A stretch of DNA of 64,000 bases from Bacillaceae bacterium JMAK1 (GTDB taxonomy: Bacteria > Bacillota > Bacilli > Bacillales > Marinococcaceae), in NCBI GenBank assembly GCA_012970285.1, contig JIBW01000006.1, positions 124,001 to 188,000 on the forward strand. The letters are read 5' to 3'. The notes below the pieces were generated by a model. It saw only the letters and a list, made by a program, of their open reading frames with translations. It did no database searches and was not told where the DNA came from. A program made the position numbers and the translations under genes. Shown one piece after another: positions 32,884 to 41,700 of the stretch (positions are counted from its first letter, which is position 1; each line of letters opens with the position of its first letter).

Positions 32884-33189
32884 TTACGAGATTAGTTCAA
32901 AGTACAATAACGCAACTCCAACTATAAACATCACACTAAAAAACACCGCGATTCCTATGAAAATAGTTGACCTGACTTTTTTTGCTAATAGCTTATTTCT
33001 ATACCACTTAACAAAAAGAATTGCAGACAGCACTAGGAAAAGGAGTGATTCCAAGATTAATTGAATGACTATATTCATCATTAAAAAGCCTGATAAACTA
33101 AGCATAGGTATGACAATTAACCCAAATGCGAACCATAAAAATCCTTCCAACCTAAACAGCTTTTCAAACCTTTCTTCGTATGCAGTCAT
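32884..33189 (-). CDS. Small three-pass membrane protein, unknown function
   Basis: This 101-residue protein has a charged N terminus (MTAYEERFEKLFRLEG) and hydrophobic segments at about 15-35, 40-60 and 73-98. AGGTGGAAT-like sequence precedes the ATG. No family is recognised. It stands alone, convergent with the AhpD-like gene, and its upstream side opens onto a gene-poor gap. Confidence 0.55.
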   Translation of the reverse strand: MTAYEERFEKLFRLEGFLWFAFGLIVIPMLSLSGFLMMNIVIQLILESLLFLVLSAILFVKWYRNKLLAKKVRSTIFIGIAVFFSVMFIVGVALLYFELIS

Positions 33190-33607
33190 GTAATTCCACC
33201 TTAGTTCAGTACATTAGTTCCTTTTTAATACATTTACCCCAATTAATTGACCATCAATCTTACAGACTTCTTATCGAATACCGCATTAGTTATTAGTAAA
33301 CTGGGGTATTGTGTAACATAGCTACCATTTCATTCTTAATCAAGGAGGAGTTATATGTATTTGTATCATGTATATACTGACAGAGACTCCGCGACTAAGA
33401 AAATTCACAATGCATTAAAGAACTGATCATTGTTTCAACTTTGAAAAATCTTTCAGAGTAGATCGATCTCCACCCTTTAAGATTAAAACTTCTTAACAAA
33501 ATACACCCTACTAAATTAACAGCTACTATCTTCTTTACGACCTCTATAAACGAAACTTAAATTGACACTCTGTAGCTGTTCTTGATTTAATTTCGGAGGT
33601 GTTAAGA
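33190..33607. other. Gene-poor gap with one tiny open frame
   Basis: About 400 A+T-rich bases without a normal gene. The only supported content is the 23-codon frame at 33355-33426 behind a strong ribosome-binding site, and the GGAGGT ribosome-binding site of the next gene at its right end. I see no repeat, RNA gene or convincing terminator. Confidence 0.5.
33355..33426 (+). pseudogene. 23-codon remnant or micropeptide with strong ribosome-binding site
   Basis: ATG 33355 follows AAGGAGGAG at ideal distance and encodes 23 residues (MYLYHVYTDRDSATKKIHNA...) before TGA. The peptide looks like the N-terminal strand-loop-helix of a small Bacillus stress-protein-like domain cut short, so a truncated gene is likelier than a functional peptide. 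No continuation is seen in another frame. Confidence 0.4.
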
Positions 33608-33892
33608 TTGTCACATAGCTTGAGTGAATTCATCTATGTCAGTTCTTTTATTTTAGCCCTAGTTGTTTTTTTACTACTATTTATCACAAATAATGCTTAT
33701 ACTCTCATTATTTCCGGGATCTCCTTAATGGTTGTAGGTACAGCTATTTTCTTCATCTTCATTTTATCAGCGGGTAATGCTGACACTTTCGGAATAGGAA
33801 TTGCTGGTCTAACTGTATGGATCGTATCTACAATTGTTTCTACTATTGTAATCATTGTCGGTGCCATAAAAAGTAACAAAAGTTCGCATTAG
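33608..33892 (+). CDS. Small membrane protein, unknown function
   Basis: This 94-residue protein has three hydrophobic segments (about 8-27, 32-55, 63-88) and a short basic tail (GAIKSNKSSH). TTG 33608 is preferred because GGAGG at 33595-33599 lies eight bases upstream; GTG 33599 overlaps that site. No family recognised, and it is not obviously linked to the following oxidoreductase. Confidence 0.6.
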   Translation: MSHSLSEFIYVSSFILALVVFLLLFITNNAYTLIISGISLMVVGTAIFFIFILSAGNADTFGIGIAGLTVWIVSTIVSTIVIIVGAIKSNKSSH

Positions 33893-34003
33893 TTACTTAT
33901 CCTCTTAGGCAGACATCCTTTATAATTATCTTTTCTGAAATTCATGATTGAAGTGTAAAAACCATTGCAAGTGGGAATGCATGTGGAACAGGAGGTTTTA
34001 CAC

Positions 34004-34966
34004 ATGAAAGGCATTGGAATTAATCATTACGGAGATGAACGTGAACTTACCGTCGTTGATCTACCTGACGTTACAATAGGCGCAAACGACGTGCGCATCT
34101 CGCTACGAGCAAGTGGCGTGAACCCGATCGATTATAAATTACGTGAAGGTTACTTGAAAGACGCATTGAATTTCCAGCCACCTCTCGTACTTGGATGGGA
34201 TGGAGCTGGAGTTGTTACGGAAGTGGGAGCTTCTGTTGATACATTTTCAGAAGGAGATGCGGTTTACTTCCGTCCAGAGCTAACTGAGTACGGGACGTAT
34301 GCGGAAGAAATCGTTGTTGATTCTTCACTCGTACAACCAAAGCCAGAAGAACTTTCTTTTGAACAAGCAGCTTCTCTACCACTCGTTGGCTTAACGAGTG
34401 TGGAAGGGTTAATTGATGTTGCCAACGTTCAAGCTGGACAACGCGTGTTGATCTTAGGAGGTAGTGGCGGTGTTGGTACCGTCGCCATTCAAATGGCTAA
34501 AGCTCTCGGCGCACACGTCACGACGACATCAAGCTTTAAGAATCGTGAATTTGCGAGCGCTCGTGGCGCAGATAAAGTCGTTGCCTATGATGAATATGAA
34601 GTAATTCAAGGAGAATTCGACGTATTGTTTGATGCGGTTGGCGGCGCTCCTTATCACAAAGCGATTTCCCATGTGAAAAATGGCGGTATTGCTGTAAGCA
34701 TCGCAGGTGGCGGTAGCCAAAATGATGATGTGAAGAAGATTGAAACAGAGAAACTAATTCAAGTTCATAATATCTTTATGAATCCGACTCCGAATAAGAT
34801 GAAACGTCTTCATGAATTTGTAACGAAAAAAGACGTCTATCCGGTTCTCTCGCACACGTATCCGATGACGGTTGAAGGTGCTAAGAAAGCGCATATTGAC
34901 AGTGCTACGGAACGTACGACAGGGAAAATTGTACTCGTTCGTGAACAAGATGCACCAGTAGAATAA
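34004..34966 (+). CDS. Zinc-independent medium-chain NADP oxidoreductase (quinone reductase-like)
   Basis: This 320-residue protein has the GroES-like N-terminal domain (SGVNPIDYKLREG, VLGWDGAGVV) and a C-terminal Rossmann fold with the nucleotide loop LGGSGGVGTVAIQMAK. No catalytic or structural zinc cysteines are present, as in quinone oxidoreductase/enone reductase members. It should reduce quinones or enones with NADPH, as a stress enzyme. ATG 34004 lies eight bases after GGAGG. Single gene with its own terminator. Confidence 0.88.
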   Translation: MKGIGINHYGDERELTVVDLPDVTIGANDVRISLRASGVNPIDYKLREGYLKDALNFQPPLVLGWDGAGVVTEVGASVDTFSEGDAVYFRPELTEYGTYAEEIVVDSSLVQPKPEELSFEQAASLPLVGLTSVEGLIDVANVQAGQRVLILGGSGGVGTVAIQMAKALGAHVTTTSSFKNREFASARGADKVVAYDEYEVIQGEFDVLFDAVGGAPYHKAISHVKNGGIAVSIAGGGSQNDDVKKIETEKLIQVHNIFMNPTPNKMKRLHEFVTKKDVYPVLSHTYPMTVEGAKKAHIDSATERTTGKIVLVREQDAPVE

Positions 34967-34998
34967 CGAAAACGGGAGCCGTAGGCTCTCGTTTTCTA
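34967..34998 (+). terminator. Terminator of the oxidoreductase gene
   Basis: AAAACGGGAGCC (34969-34980) and GGCTCTCGTTTT (34984-34995) pair with one mismatch, giving a T-rich 3' arm directly after the stop. Confidence 0.75.
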
Positions 34999-35003
34999 CG
35001 TTC

Positions 35004-35032
35004 TTGACGAGGGCATTAGGCATTGCTATGAT
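35004..35032 (+). promoter_or_regulatory. Promoter of the thiamine operon
   Basis: TTGACG (35004-35009), 17 bases and TATGAT (35027-35032), with TGC making it an extended -10. Transcription would start about 20 bases before the riboswitch. Confidence 0.75.
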
Positions 35033-35057
35033 GACAGTACATTAACCATACGAAAAA

Positions 35058-35145
35058 ACTACTAGGGGTGCCCTTTTGGGCTGAGATGAGTACTAACTCA
35101 AACTCTTGAACCTGATCTGGTTTATACCAGCGGAGGAAAGTAGAT
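35058..35145 (+). ncRNA. TPP riboswitch (THI element)
   Basis: The aptamer shows the thi-box core: GGGGTGCCC, GGGCTGAGAT, then ACCTGATCTGG, TATACCAGCGGAGG and closing ACTACT/AGTAG arms (P1). It senses thiamine pyrophosphate and sits directly ahead of tenI-thiO-thiS-thiG-thiF. A transcription terminator 40 bases downstream forms the likely expression platform. Confidence 0.95.
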
Positions 35146-35184
35146 GATGCAGCGTTTTGTTTGACTACCTAACAAGACCATTCT

Positions 35185-35214
35185 GCCGTCCTTTTCTCTA
35201 AGGGCGGCTTTTTT
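35185..35214 (+). terminator. Riboswitch-controlled terminator
   Basis: GCCGTCCTT (35185-35193) and AAGGGCGGC (35200-35208) pair with one G-U, followed by six Ts, between the TPP aptamer and tenI. It should form when TPP is bound. Confidence 0.85.
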
Positions 35215-35236
35215 GTATTGAGGAGTTGAAATCACC

Positions 35237-35833
35237 ATGAATTGGCATCTAATTACAGATGAACAAATCCCTTTTCACATTCAAGTACGTACACTCAAAC
35301 AATGCGCGAAAGAAGTTGAACTTCTTCACGTTCGCAATCAACATGCATCACTACAACGATTACGTCAACAAATTGAACACCTTTTACGTCTTGGCTTCAC
35401 GAAACAACAACTTCTTTTAAATCACCATTCCGAAGCCGCGATCGCTTGGGGATTAGGTGGTATACACCTTAAAGAAACGCAGCTTGATCAGTTGCACGCC
35501 TTAAAAAAAGCACATCCAGCCATGACGATCGGTGCTTCAGTCCATGATTTAGATGCCGCACAATACTGCACAGAACATGGAGCTGATTATGTATATGCGG
35601 GACATATTTTTGATACACCTAGCAAACAAGACACACCTGGACGAGGGTTAGATTTCTTACAAAACATCGCATCCAATGTATCTGTACCCATTTACGCGAT
35701 TGGAGGCGTGACAACTCATAACGCCGCTCAATGTCTTGAAGCAGGGGCACAAGGCGTTGCGGTCATGTCTGCAGTGTGGCAATCAGATTCTCCAAAAACC
35801 GTAGCACGTCAATTTACGAAAGGTGAGCAATGA
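35237..35833 (+). CDS. tenI: TenI, thiazole tautomerase
   Basis: This 198-residue TIM-barrel protein of the ThiE/TenI family contains GASVHD with H103, the position of the aromatising histidine in Bacillus TenI. It also has GADYVYAGHIFDT and the phosphate loop IGGVTTHNA. TenI converts the ThiG product to the aromatic carboxythiazole phosphate tautomer. It lacks the pyrimidine-binding features I would expect of a true ThiE. First gene of the operon; tenA, which precedes it in B. subtilis, is absent here. Overlaps thiO by four bases (ATGA). Confidence 0.88.
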   Translation: MNWHLITDEQIPFHIQVRTLKQCAKEVELLHVRNQHASLQRLRQQIEHLLRLGFTKQQLLLNHHSEAAIAWGLGGIHLKETQLDQLHALKKAHPAMTIGASVHDLDAAQYCTEHGADYVYAGHIFDTPSKQDTPGRGLDFLQNIASNVSVPIYAIGGVTTHNAAQCLEAGAQGVAVMSAVWQSDSPKTVARQFTKGEQ

Positions 35834-36951
35834 TGAACCAACGAGGATATGACGTCATCATTATTGGAGCAGGAATTATCGGACTTTGCACAGCATTTTA
35901 CAGTGCCAAAGCTGGGTTACGCGTCGCAGTTTTAGACCGTTCCATCCCAGGTAGTGGAACAACGTCAAAGGCAGCAGGCATGCTCGGCATACAAGCTGAA
36001 TTCAGTTCACCAAACCCGCTCTATCATTTGGCCAAAGAAAGTATCGCCCTTTATAAGACACTTACTGATGAGCTTTTAGAATATCAGACGACCTCTTTTG
36101 GTTGGACCAGATCTGGAGCCGTCAAACTAGCTTTCAATAATTCTGAGCACAAGCAATTATCCGTCATCCAGTCTTGGCAAATGCAACATGGTGACACTGC
36201 TGAATTGCTTGATCAACAGTCTTTGCAATTCCTTGCACCAGCCGTCAATAAAGAGGCACTTGCAGGTTTGTATTTCCCAAATGAAGCTCATGTACAGCCA
36301 ACACAGGTCGCAAGAGCCTTTGAGCACTCATTATATGAATTAGGCGTAGACCTATTTCCATATACGACTGCTACTTCCGTCTCAACACACCGTGTGACTA
36401 CACGTACCGATACACTTTATGGCGAACAGATTGTCATTGCTACAGGTCACGAATCTTTCGCAAACATCCCTTGGCCTGTAACACCAGTCAAAGGAGAGAT
36501 TATCAAAGTACGACCTCGTCGACAATTAAGTAAACAAACGATTTTTTATAATGGCTGGTACGCTGTACCAAAACCAGATGGTGAATGGCTACTCGGCGCG
36601 ACGTCAACGCATAGTGAAGACACGTCTATTTCCGTAAGTGGCGTCTTGGAATTGCTCACGAACATCCAAGCTTGTTTACCTGACATTAAAGATAGTGATA
36701 TTACAGCGATGTGGTCTGGAATACGTCCAAAAAGTACAGCCGATTCGCCTTTCATATCGCCCCACCCGACACTACATGGCGTGTGGTTAGTTGGTGGACA
36801 TAACCGTAATGGCATCTTGCTCGGTCCAATAACTGGAAAACGTGTCACAGAGCACTTGTTAGGCATTAAAGTGAATGATGCATTCACATCAATAAAGGTA
36901 GGTGAGCACCATGAATATCATCATCAATCAGAAAAATCACAATTTACCTGA
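35830..36951 (+). CDS. thiO: ThiO, glycine oxidase
   Basis: This 373-residue FAD enzyme has the GxGxxG dinucleotide loop VIIIGAGIIGLCTAFYSAK at the N terminus and the DAO fold. The C-terminal GGHNRNGILLGPITG is a classical FAD-contact motif of glycine/sarcosine oxidases. It oxidises glycine to iminoacetate for ThiG. Initiation at ATG 35830 or 35833 follows GGTGAG; the ATGA overlap with tenI implies coupling. Its 3' end overlaps thiS by 41 bases, an unusually long overlap. Confidence 0.92.
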   Translation: MMNQRGYDVIIIGAGIIGLCTAFYSAKAGLRVAVLDRSIPGSGTTSKAAGMLGIQAEFSSPNPLYHLAKESIALYKTLTDELLEYQTTSFGWTRSGAVKLAFNNSEHKQLSVIQSWQMQHGDTAELLDQQSLQFLAPAVNKEALAGLYFPNEAHVQPTQVARAFEHSLYELGVDLFPYTTATSVSTHRVTTRTDTLYGEQIVIATGHESFANIPWPVTPVKGEIIKVRPRRQLSKQTIFYNGWYAVPKPDGEWLLGATSTHSEDTSISVSGVLELLTNIQACLPDIKDSDITAMWSGIRPKSTADSPFISPHPTLHGVWLVGGHNRNGILLGPITGKRVTEHLLGIKVNDAFTSIKVGEHHEYHHQSEKSQFT

Positions 36952-37114
36952 TTCAGTATCAAGCATTCAAGAGTTGCGTCGCCATTTCAATCTGCTAAAT
37001 ACGAACGTCATGATTGAACACAACGGCGTAGCACTTACCGCAGACCAACAAAGCCACATTCAGTTAGAATCTGGTGACAAAATTGAAATTGTTCGATTTG
37101 TAGGAGGAGGATAA
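36911..37114 (+). CDS. thiS: ThiS, sulfur carrier protein
   Basis: This 67-residue ubiquitin-like protein ends in Gly-Gly-Gly (FVGGG), whose terminal glycine is adenylated by ThiF and thiocarboxylated before sulfur delivery to ThiG. ATG 36911 follows AGGTGAGC at good spacing, inside the end of thiO. An earlier GTG (36902) is part of that ribosome-binding site. The gene is followed after four bases by thiG. Confidence 0.92.
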   Translation: MNIIINQKNHNLPDSVSSIQELRRHFNLLNTNVMIEHNGVALTADQQSHIQLESGDKIEIVRFVGGG

Positions 37115-37118
37115 TAAG

Positions 37119-37883
37119 ATGTTACACATTGGGAATTACTCATTTAAATCGCGATTATTACTCGGTACAGGGAAGTATGAAGACGGACAAACACAACAAG
37201 AAGCGGTGCTCGCTTCAAGAACCAACGTGCTCACGTTTGCATTAAGTCGCATTGACCTAAACAACATTGGTCCAGATCCGATTGAACACTTGTCTCGCGA
37301 GAAATTTACGTTATTACCGAATACAGCAGGTGCCAAAACTGCCGATGAGGCTGTTCGACTTGCACGCCTTGCCCGTTCCTCTGGGATTTGCGACATGATT
37401 AAAGTCGAAGTAATTGGAGATCCACCCACATTGCTTCCTAACCCTGTGGAAACGTTAAAAGCTACAGAAATTCTCTTAAATGAAGGGTTCACTGTACTCC
37501 CTTATCTCTCTGATGACCCGATGCTTGCAAAGGAAGCAGAGGCACTTGGAGCCCACGCAATTATGCCTGGGGCTTCACCAATTGGAAGTGGTCTTGGAAT
37601 TGTTAATCCGTATAACCTTCACCTCATCATTGAACAATCAAAAGTACCGGTAATCGTTGACGCCGGCATTGGCGCTCCGCACGACGCTTGTGAAGCCATG
37701 CAATACGGCGCAGACGGAATACTCCTAAACAGCGCTGTGGCAAAAGCAACTGATCCTATAAAAATGGCGAATGCGATGCGGTTAGCCATCCTTGCGGGTA
37801 GAGAAGGTTATGAAGCAGGAAGAATCCCCAAAAGTAACGTAGCAACCGCAAGCAGTCCTCAGGAGAACTGGGCAAACTCATGA
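37119..37883 (+). CDS. thiG: ThiG, thiazole synthase
   Basis: This 254-residue TIM barrel has the Schiff-base lysine K95 in [11 protein letters not shown] and the phosphate-binding SPIGSGLG and [10 protein letters not shown] loops. It condenses deoxyxylulose phosphate, iminoacetate from ThiO and ThiS thiocarboxylate into the thiazole. GGAGGATAATAAG lies upstream of ATG 37119. Its end overlaps thiF by four bases (ATGA). Confidence 0.95.
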   Translation: MLHIGNYSFKSRLLLGTGKYEDGQTQQEAVLASRTNVLTFALSRIDLNNIGPDPIEHLSREKFTLLPNTAGAKTADEAVRLARLARSSGICDMIKVEVIGDPPTLLPNPVETLKATEILLNEGFTVLPYLSDDPMLAKEAEALGAHAIMPGASPIGSGLGIVNPYNLHLIIEQSKVPVIVDAGIGAPHDACEAMQYGADGILLNSAVAKATDPIKMANAMRLAILAGREGYEAGRIPKSNVATASSPQENWANS

Positions 37884-38905
37884 ACAAATATGTGAAACAA
37901 GAGCGTTTCCACGGGATCGGGCAGTTAGGACAAAAACGGATAAGAGAAAGTCACGTTCTCATCGTTGGCGTCGGTGCCCTCGGTTCAATGAGCGCAGAGA
38001 TGTTGGCTCGCGCTGGAATCGGGCAGCTCACCCTCGTTGATGGGGACTTCGTAGAAGAGCATAACTTACAACGACAACTCCTCTATACTGAACTTGACGC
38101 CAAAGCGCATCGAGCAAAAGTGAAAGCAGCAACAAAAAGGCTTCACGAAATCAATTCTGAAGTTAAGATCACAGGGGTCTTTCATTCACTTCACAACGAG
38201 AATGTTCAACAATTACTGCAAGGTATTGATGTCATCATTGATGGCACAGATAACTTCGAAACACGATTAATCATTAATGATGCCGCTTATAAATGGGGCA
38301 TTCCCTGGGTGTATGGCGGATTGTCCGGAAGCTACGGTCTGAGCTTACCATTTATCCCGAATCAGTCCGGACCTTGCTTCCGTTGTCTTGAGTCCTTTCT
38401 AACAGACGATGAAGATTGCGACACTCACGGAGTGCTCGGAATGACCGTGCAAATGGTTACCGCTCAGCAAGTGACAAGCACTTTAAAAATCCTTACTGGC
38501 GACAAAATTCAACCATCCATGTACAAATTTGATTTGTGGGAAAATGATACGAGGTACATTACTGTTCAACCGTTGCAACAATCCACATGTCAAACGTGTG
38601 GTAATGACCGTACGTACCCTTCATTACGTTCCAATCAATCCAAGCGACACATCCAGTGGTTATGCGCATCTTCTGGTGTTCATATTCGCCCTAAAGAAGC
38701 ACAGTCTTTACAACTTCCGTCGAGTCGTTGTAGCAATCATTCATGGACCTATCGTCCATTTTCAGATGTTTGCATGCTTCGCAAAGCAAATCATCAAGTG
38801 ATGCTGTTCCAAGATGGGCGAGCGACGATTCGTGGTGTGACGACGACAAATGAAGCAGAATTGCTGTACGATGAAGCACTTGCCTTCCTATATGAACAAG
38901 TCTAA
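37880..38905 (+). CDS. thiF: ThiF, ThiS adenylyltransferase
   Basis: This 341-residue E1-like enzyme has the nucleotide loop VGVGALGSM, the metal/ATP residues in [23 protein letters not shown], and two CxxC pairs for structural zinc (CFRC, CQTC). It adenylates the ThiS C terminus. The C-terminal 90 residues after the second CxxC are longer than the minimal ThiF and resemble the rhodanese-free tail of the MoeB/ThiF group in bacilli. Last operon gene; thiD is not present downstream. Ends at a strong terminator. Confidence 0.92.
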   Translation: MNKYVKQERFHGIGQLGQKRIRESHVLIVGVGALGSMSAEMLARAGIGQLTLVDGDFVEEHNLQRQLLYTELDAKAHRAKVKAATKRLHEINSEVKITGVFHSLHNENVQQLLQGIDVIIDGTDNFETRLIINDAAYKWGIPWVYGGLSGSYGLSLPFIPNQSGPCFRCLESFLTDDEDCDTHGVLGMTVQMVTAQQVTSTLKILTGDKIQPSMYKFDLWENDTRYITVQPLQQSTCQTCGNDRTYPSLRSNQSKRHIQWLCASSGVHIRPKEAQSLQLPSSRCSNHSWTYRPFSDVCMLRKANHQVMLFQDGRATIRGVTTTNEAELLYDEALAFLYEQV

Positions 38906-38915
38906 ATAACAAAAC

Positions 38916-38954
38916 AAGGCAACAACAAGACTACGACTTGTTGTTGCCTTTATT
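38916..38954. terminator. Bidirectional terminator (thi operon / carbonic anhydrase)
   Basis: AAGGCAACAACAAG (38916-38929) pairs perfectly with CTTGTTGTTGCCTT (38937-38950), followed by TATT. Confidence 0.85.
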
Positions 38955-38971
38955 ATACTTTTCGTTTGATT

Positions 38972-39532
38972 TTATGAATGAGCAGCTTCCCCATTTACAA
39001 CAAGATCTAACTTGCCTGTTTCAGGGTGAATAACGAGACCGTGAACGGGTATATGCTCTCCTAATAGCGGGTGGTTCTTGATGATTTTGACACTGTTCCG
39101 CACACTATCTTCAACATGTTCAAATCCAGTGAGCCACGTGTCTAAATCAATGCCAGCATTTTTTAAGACGTCGATCTTTTCTTGAGACACACCGGATTGT
39201 TCGATAAGCGTATCCGGATGCAATTGCGCCATCCCACAATCATGATGACCGACCACATAGACTTGCTCTGCTCCTAAGCTGTTAATTGCAACAAGGATGC
39301 TTCGCATAATACTTCCGAATGGATGAGAAATGACCGCGCCGGCGTTTTTGACGATCGCTGCATCCCCGTGAGAAACATTCATCGCTTGTGGAACCATTTC
39401 TACAAGTCTCGTATCCATGCACGTTAAAATGACAATTTTTTTATCAGGGAACTTAGACGTATTAAACGTCTTAAAGTCTTCATTGATAACAAAGTTGCGA
39501 TTATGTTCTAGTACATTTTCTAAGTGTGACAT
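38972..39532 (-). CDS. Beta-class carbonic anhydrase
   Basis: This 186-residue protein has the beta-carbonic-anhydrase zinc site. C38, D40 and R42 lie in CMDTR, and H96 and C99 in GHHDCGM. NAGAVISHPFGS is the substrate-side segment. It interconverts CO2 and bicarbonate in the cytoplasm. ATG 39532 is preferred, with GGGGAGG upstream; earlier in-frame starts lie before that ribosome-binding site. Single gene. Confidence 0.92.
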   Translation of the reverse strand: MSHLENVLEHNRNFVINEDFKTFNTSKFPDKKIVILTCMDTRLVEMVPQAMNVSHGDAAIVKNAGAVISHPFGSIMRSILVAINSLGAEQVYVVGHHDCGMAQLHPDTLIEQSGVSQEKIDVLKNAGIDLDTWLTGFEHVEDSVRNSVKIIKNHPLLGEHIPVHGLVIHPETGKLDLVVNGEAAHS

Positions 39533-39673
39533 CGTGCACACGCCTCCCCACATAAACTCAAAATCGTTTCTATTAGGGTACACCTAAATTAAACATTTGA
39601 CTATGATCGATTTATCAATTCATTAATCTTTGTCATAATATGGCGAATCAAAAAAAGACGACTTAGCGTGTCA

Positions 39674-39874
39674 TCACCTATTGCTAGAAGAGCCCTTTGT
39701 TCCACTGAGTCGCTCTACAATTGGCAATACCAAAGCCCAAGCTACAAATGTTCCAAGAAATGCAGAGAAGCTTGCTAGCACGTGAACGCTGCCTAATTGA
39801 AACTCTGTAAAGATTGCCGTAGAAACGCCAACTACAATCGCAAACCCGATCGCCTTTATCAAACGTTTATTCAC
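39674..39874 (-). CDS. Small two-pass membrane protein, unknown function
   Basis: This 66-residue protein has a basic N terminus (MNKRLIKA) and two hydrophobic segments at about 8-25 and 31-53, with a polar C-terminal tail (SGTKGSSSNR). The start GTG 39874 lies seven bases after GAGGTG. No family recognised. It is 140 bases upstream of the carbonic anhydrase gene on the same strand, without clear coupling. Confidence 0.55.
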   Translation of the reverse strand: MNKRLIKAIGFAIVVGVSTAIFTEFQLGSVHVLASFSAFLGTFVAWALVLPIVERLSGTKGSSSNR

Positions 39875-40026
39875 TGTCAATCACCTCGTTATTGGATTAT
39901 CCTTATCCTACCTAAATCCAACAACGTACAGGTACAACGGTGCATAAGAAGTTCTTATTAACGTTTGAAAGACTTCATTTGCAACATGAAATACACAGTT
40001 GTAAAAGCCAGACGGTCTCAGGTCTG

Positions 40027-41061
40027 TTAGTTAAGCAACCATTCAAACCAGCGACCATGCCCATCAGTTTCTCCCATCACATGTGTTTCTTTTGAACCAT
40101 CGATGTAGGAATCAATTCGCAACTTGGAATCTCGCATATTGTTGTATACGTGAACGAGGTTTCGACTGGCACCGAGACTGCTTACAGTCTCTTCTAGTTT
40201 TTGTTTTAATGACTCATCAAACTGATTGGCAACATGAGTATGAAAAACACAAACCGTGGAATGTGAAGGGCATTTTTCGACTAATTCATTTAATAAAGAA
40301 ACACCGTCTGCCTCAATGAATTGCGCTTCTTGAGATTGAACAACTTTGGCTGCCCGTTCAAACAACGCTCTTCGCTCTTCGTGTTCTGGCCATATTAGAG
40401 CATCTAACCAAAGACGGTCTTCTTCTAGACTTACATCATTTATATGTAAATCGACACCAATTCGAGCAGCGACTGGTGGCGGTATGCTCGGTAAGTACGT
40501 AGGGTTAATGTCTCCACTTTTTACGCTGGACGTAATAAGTACTTCCGCAAATGGATTCCCGTATACAAGGTCCGTTTCATATGAATAGCGATACTGATCC
40601 CAGAATAGTTGCAACCCTGCGCTCGTGCCTATTTCAATGCATGAAAGTGGCTCCTGAACTTTTTCATAAATATAAGAGAACACTGGGTATAAGTAAGCAC
40701 ACCGACGAACTTCATTCGTTTGAACTAACTTTTCGTGTAACAGTGTTGTTATTTCACTTTCATACGTTTCACAAAAGCTCTTAAACTCGGTAAACGTGTG
40801 CCCATCAATAGGCTTTGGATCGTTCGTAACACTCGCATAATAGTCACCCACAGGGTGTTTAATTCCCTTTAATAACAAATAATGTACAGACGCAAAAAAC
40901 AAATTCGCAACCGGTTGACCCTTCTGTGCTTTGGCACTTAACGTCAGCAAGGAATCATCCTTTGCTACAGCAAGAGCCAACTGTTTATATAATTCACTTG
41001 ATTGCTCGCATTCATCGATGGCGAACCTCTCAAAGCGTTTCTTGTACACCGTCACATCCAT
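40027..41061 (-). CDS. DUF2332 family protein
   Basis: This 344-residue soluble protein matches the DUF2332 family. CIEIGTSAGLQLFWDQY is a Rossmann-like methyltransferase-type loop, and RIGVDLHINDVS, LDALIWPEHEER and VCVFHTHVANQF follow. The family resembles SAM-dependent methyltransferases structurally, but no activity is known. GAGGAGG precedes ATG 41061. It is probably co-oriented with the GNAT upstream (88 bases) but not clearly in one operon. Confidence 0.85.
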   Translation of the reverse strand: MDVTVYKKRFERFAIDECEQSSELYKQLALAVAKDDSLLTLSAKAQKGQPVANLFFASVHYLLLKGIKHPVGDYYASVTNDPKPIDGHTFTEFKSFCETYESEITTLLHEKLVQTNEVRRCAYLYPVFSYIYEKVQEPLSCIEIGTSAGLQLFWDQYRYSYETDLVYGNPFAEVLITSSVKSGDINPTYLPSIPPPVAARIGVDLHINDVSLEEDRLWLDALIWPEHEERRALFERAAKVVQSQEAQFIEADGVSLLNELVEKCPSHSTVCVFHTHVANQFDESLKQKLEETVSSLGASRNLVHVYNNMRDSKLRIDSYIDGSKETHVMGETDGHGRWFEWLLN

Positions 41062-41149
41062 ATGAAAGCCTCCTCACAGATTCATAACTTATTCTTCTCT
41101 AACGTCACGATCAAACCCTTTAATTCATCTGCTCGGAACTTTCTTCATA

Positions 41150-41545
41150 TTAAGCTTTCTTTTGGATAATGTAACAATTGTCGACCAACTGAAACCCTAC
41201 TTTTGGATAGTAATCCATAGCATCTTTTGAAGCTCTAAGGATGAGCGTAACGTTCTCTCCGATTTGTTTTTTTGTCTCTTCGATTAAGGCGCGTCCAATG
41301 CCTTTGGCTTGAACGTGTTGATCAACGGCCAAATCCGATAGATAACAACAGTAGCTATAGTCCGTTAAGCTCCGGGCAATGCCAACAAGTTTCTCCCCGT
41401 CCCACGCGGTAATAAGTAAATTGGCATGTTGGAGCATTTGGTCCAACCGTTCAAGATCGTCAATCGGCCGCTTAATTCCTGATGCTGCAAATACCGCTGC
41501 AAGTTGTTGTGACTCGATCGGTTCATTTACTTTAAATTGAATCAT
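41150..41545 (-). CDS. GNAT family N-acetyltransferase
   Basis: This 131-residue GNAT contains LSDLAVDQHVQAKGIGRALIEE (motif A), cited here in part as QAKGIGRALIEE, and the C-terminal AMDYYPKVGFQLVDN. It is of the short type related to YjaB/aminoalkylphosphonate-like acetyltransferases. GAGGAG lies nine bases upstream of the ATG. Divergent from the TetR-MFS operon. Substrate unknown. Confidence 0.85.
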   Translation of the reverse strand: MIQFKVNEPIESQQLAAVFAASGIKRPIDDLERLDQMLQHANLLITAWDGEKLVGIARSLTDYSYCCYLSDLAVDQHVQAKGIGRALIEETKKQIGENVTLILRASKDAMDYYPKVGFQLVDNCYIIQKKA

Positions 41546-41642
41546 ATGTACACGCTCCTCTTATTCGATGTCTTTAGGATACTGATTACACCTTTTACTG
41601 GAAAGAGCCACTTTGTTTACAACGCTACGTGCCAATAACAAC

Positions 41643-41671
41643 TTGACAACAGTTCTATACATTGAGATGAT
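41643..41671 (+). promoter_or_regulatory. Promoter of the TetR-MFS operon
   Basis: TTGACA (41643-41648), 17 bases, then GATGAT (41666-41671), immediately upstream of the TetR palindrome. Confidence 0.55.
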
Positions 41672-41674
41672 CAG

Positions 41675-41690
41675 CCTACCGAACGGTAGG
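41675..41690 (+). promoter_or_regulatory. TetR-type operator CCTACCGAACGGTAGG
   Basis: A perfect inverted repeat, CCTACCG-AA-CGGTAGG, sits at the expected transcription start and abuts the GGGAGG ribosome-binding site of the TetR gene. It is the obvious autoregulatory operator for the TetR-MFS unit. Confidence 0.7.
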
Positions 41691-41700
41691 GAGGATAATC

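Noticed and set aside
33427-33590. Minus-strand open stretch of about 50 codons in the gene-poor gap
   Set aside because: It starts right after a stop without any ATG, GTG or TTG near a ribosome-binding site, and its translation resembles no protein family.
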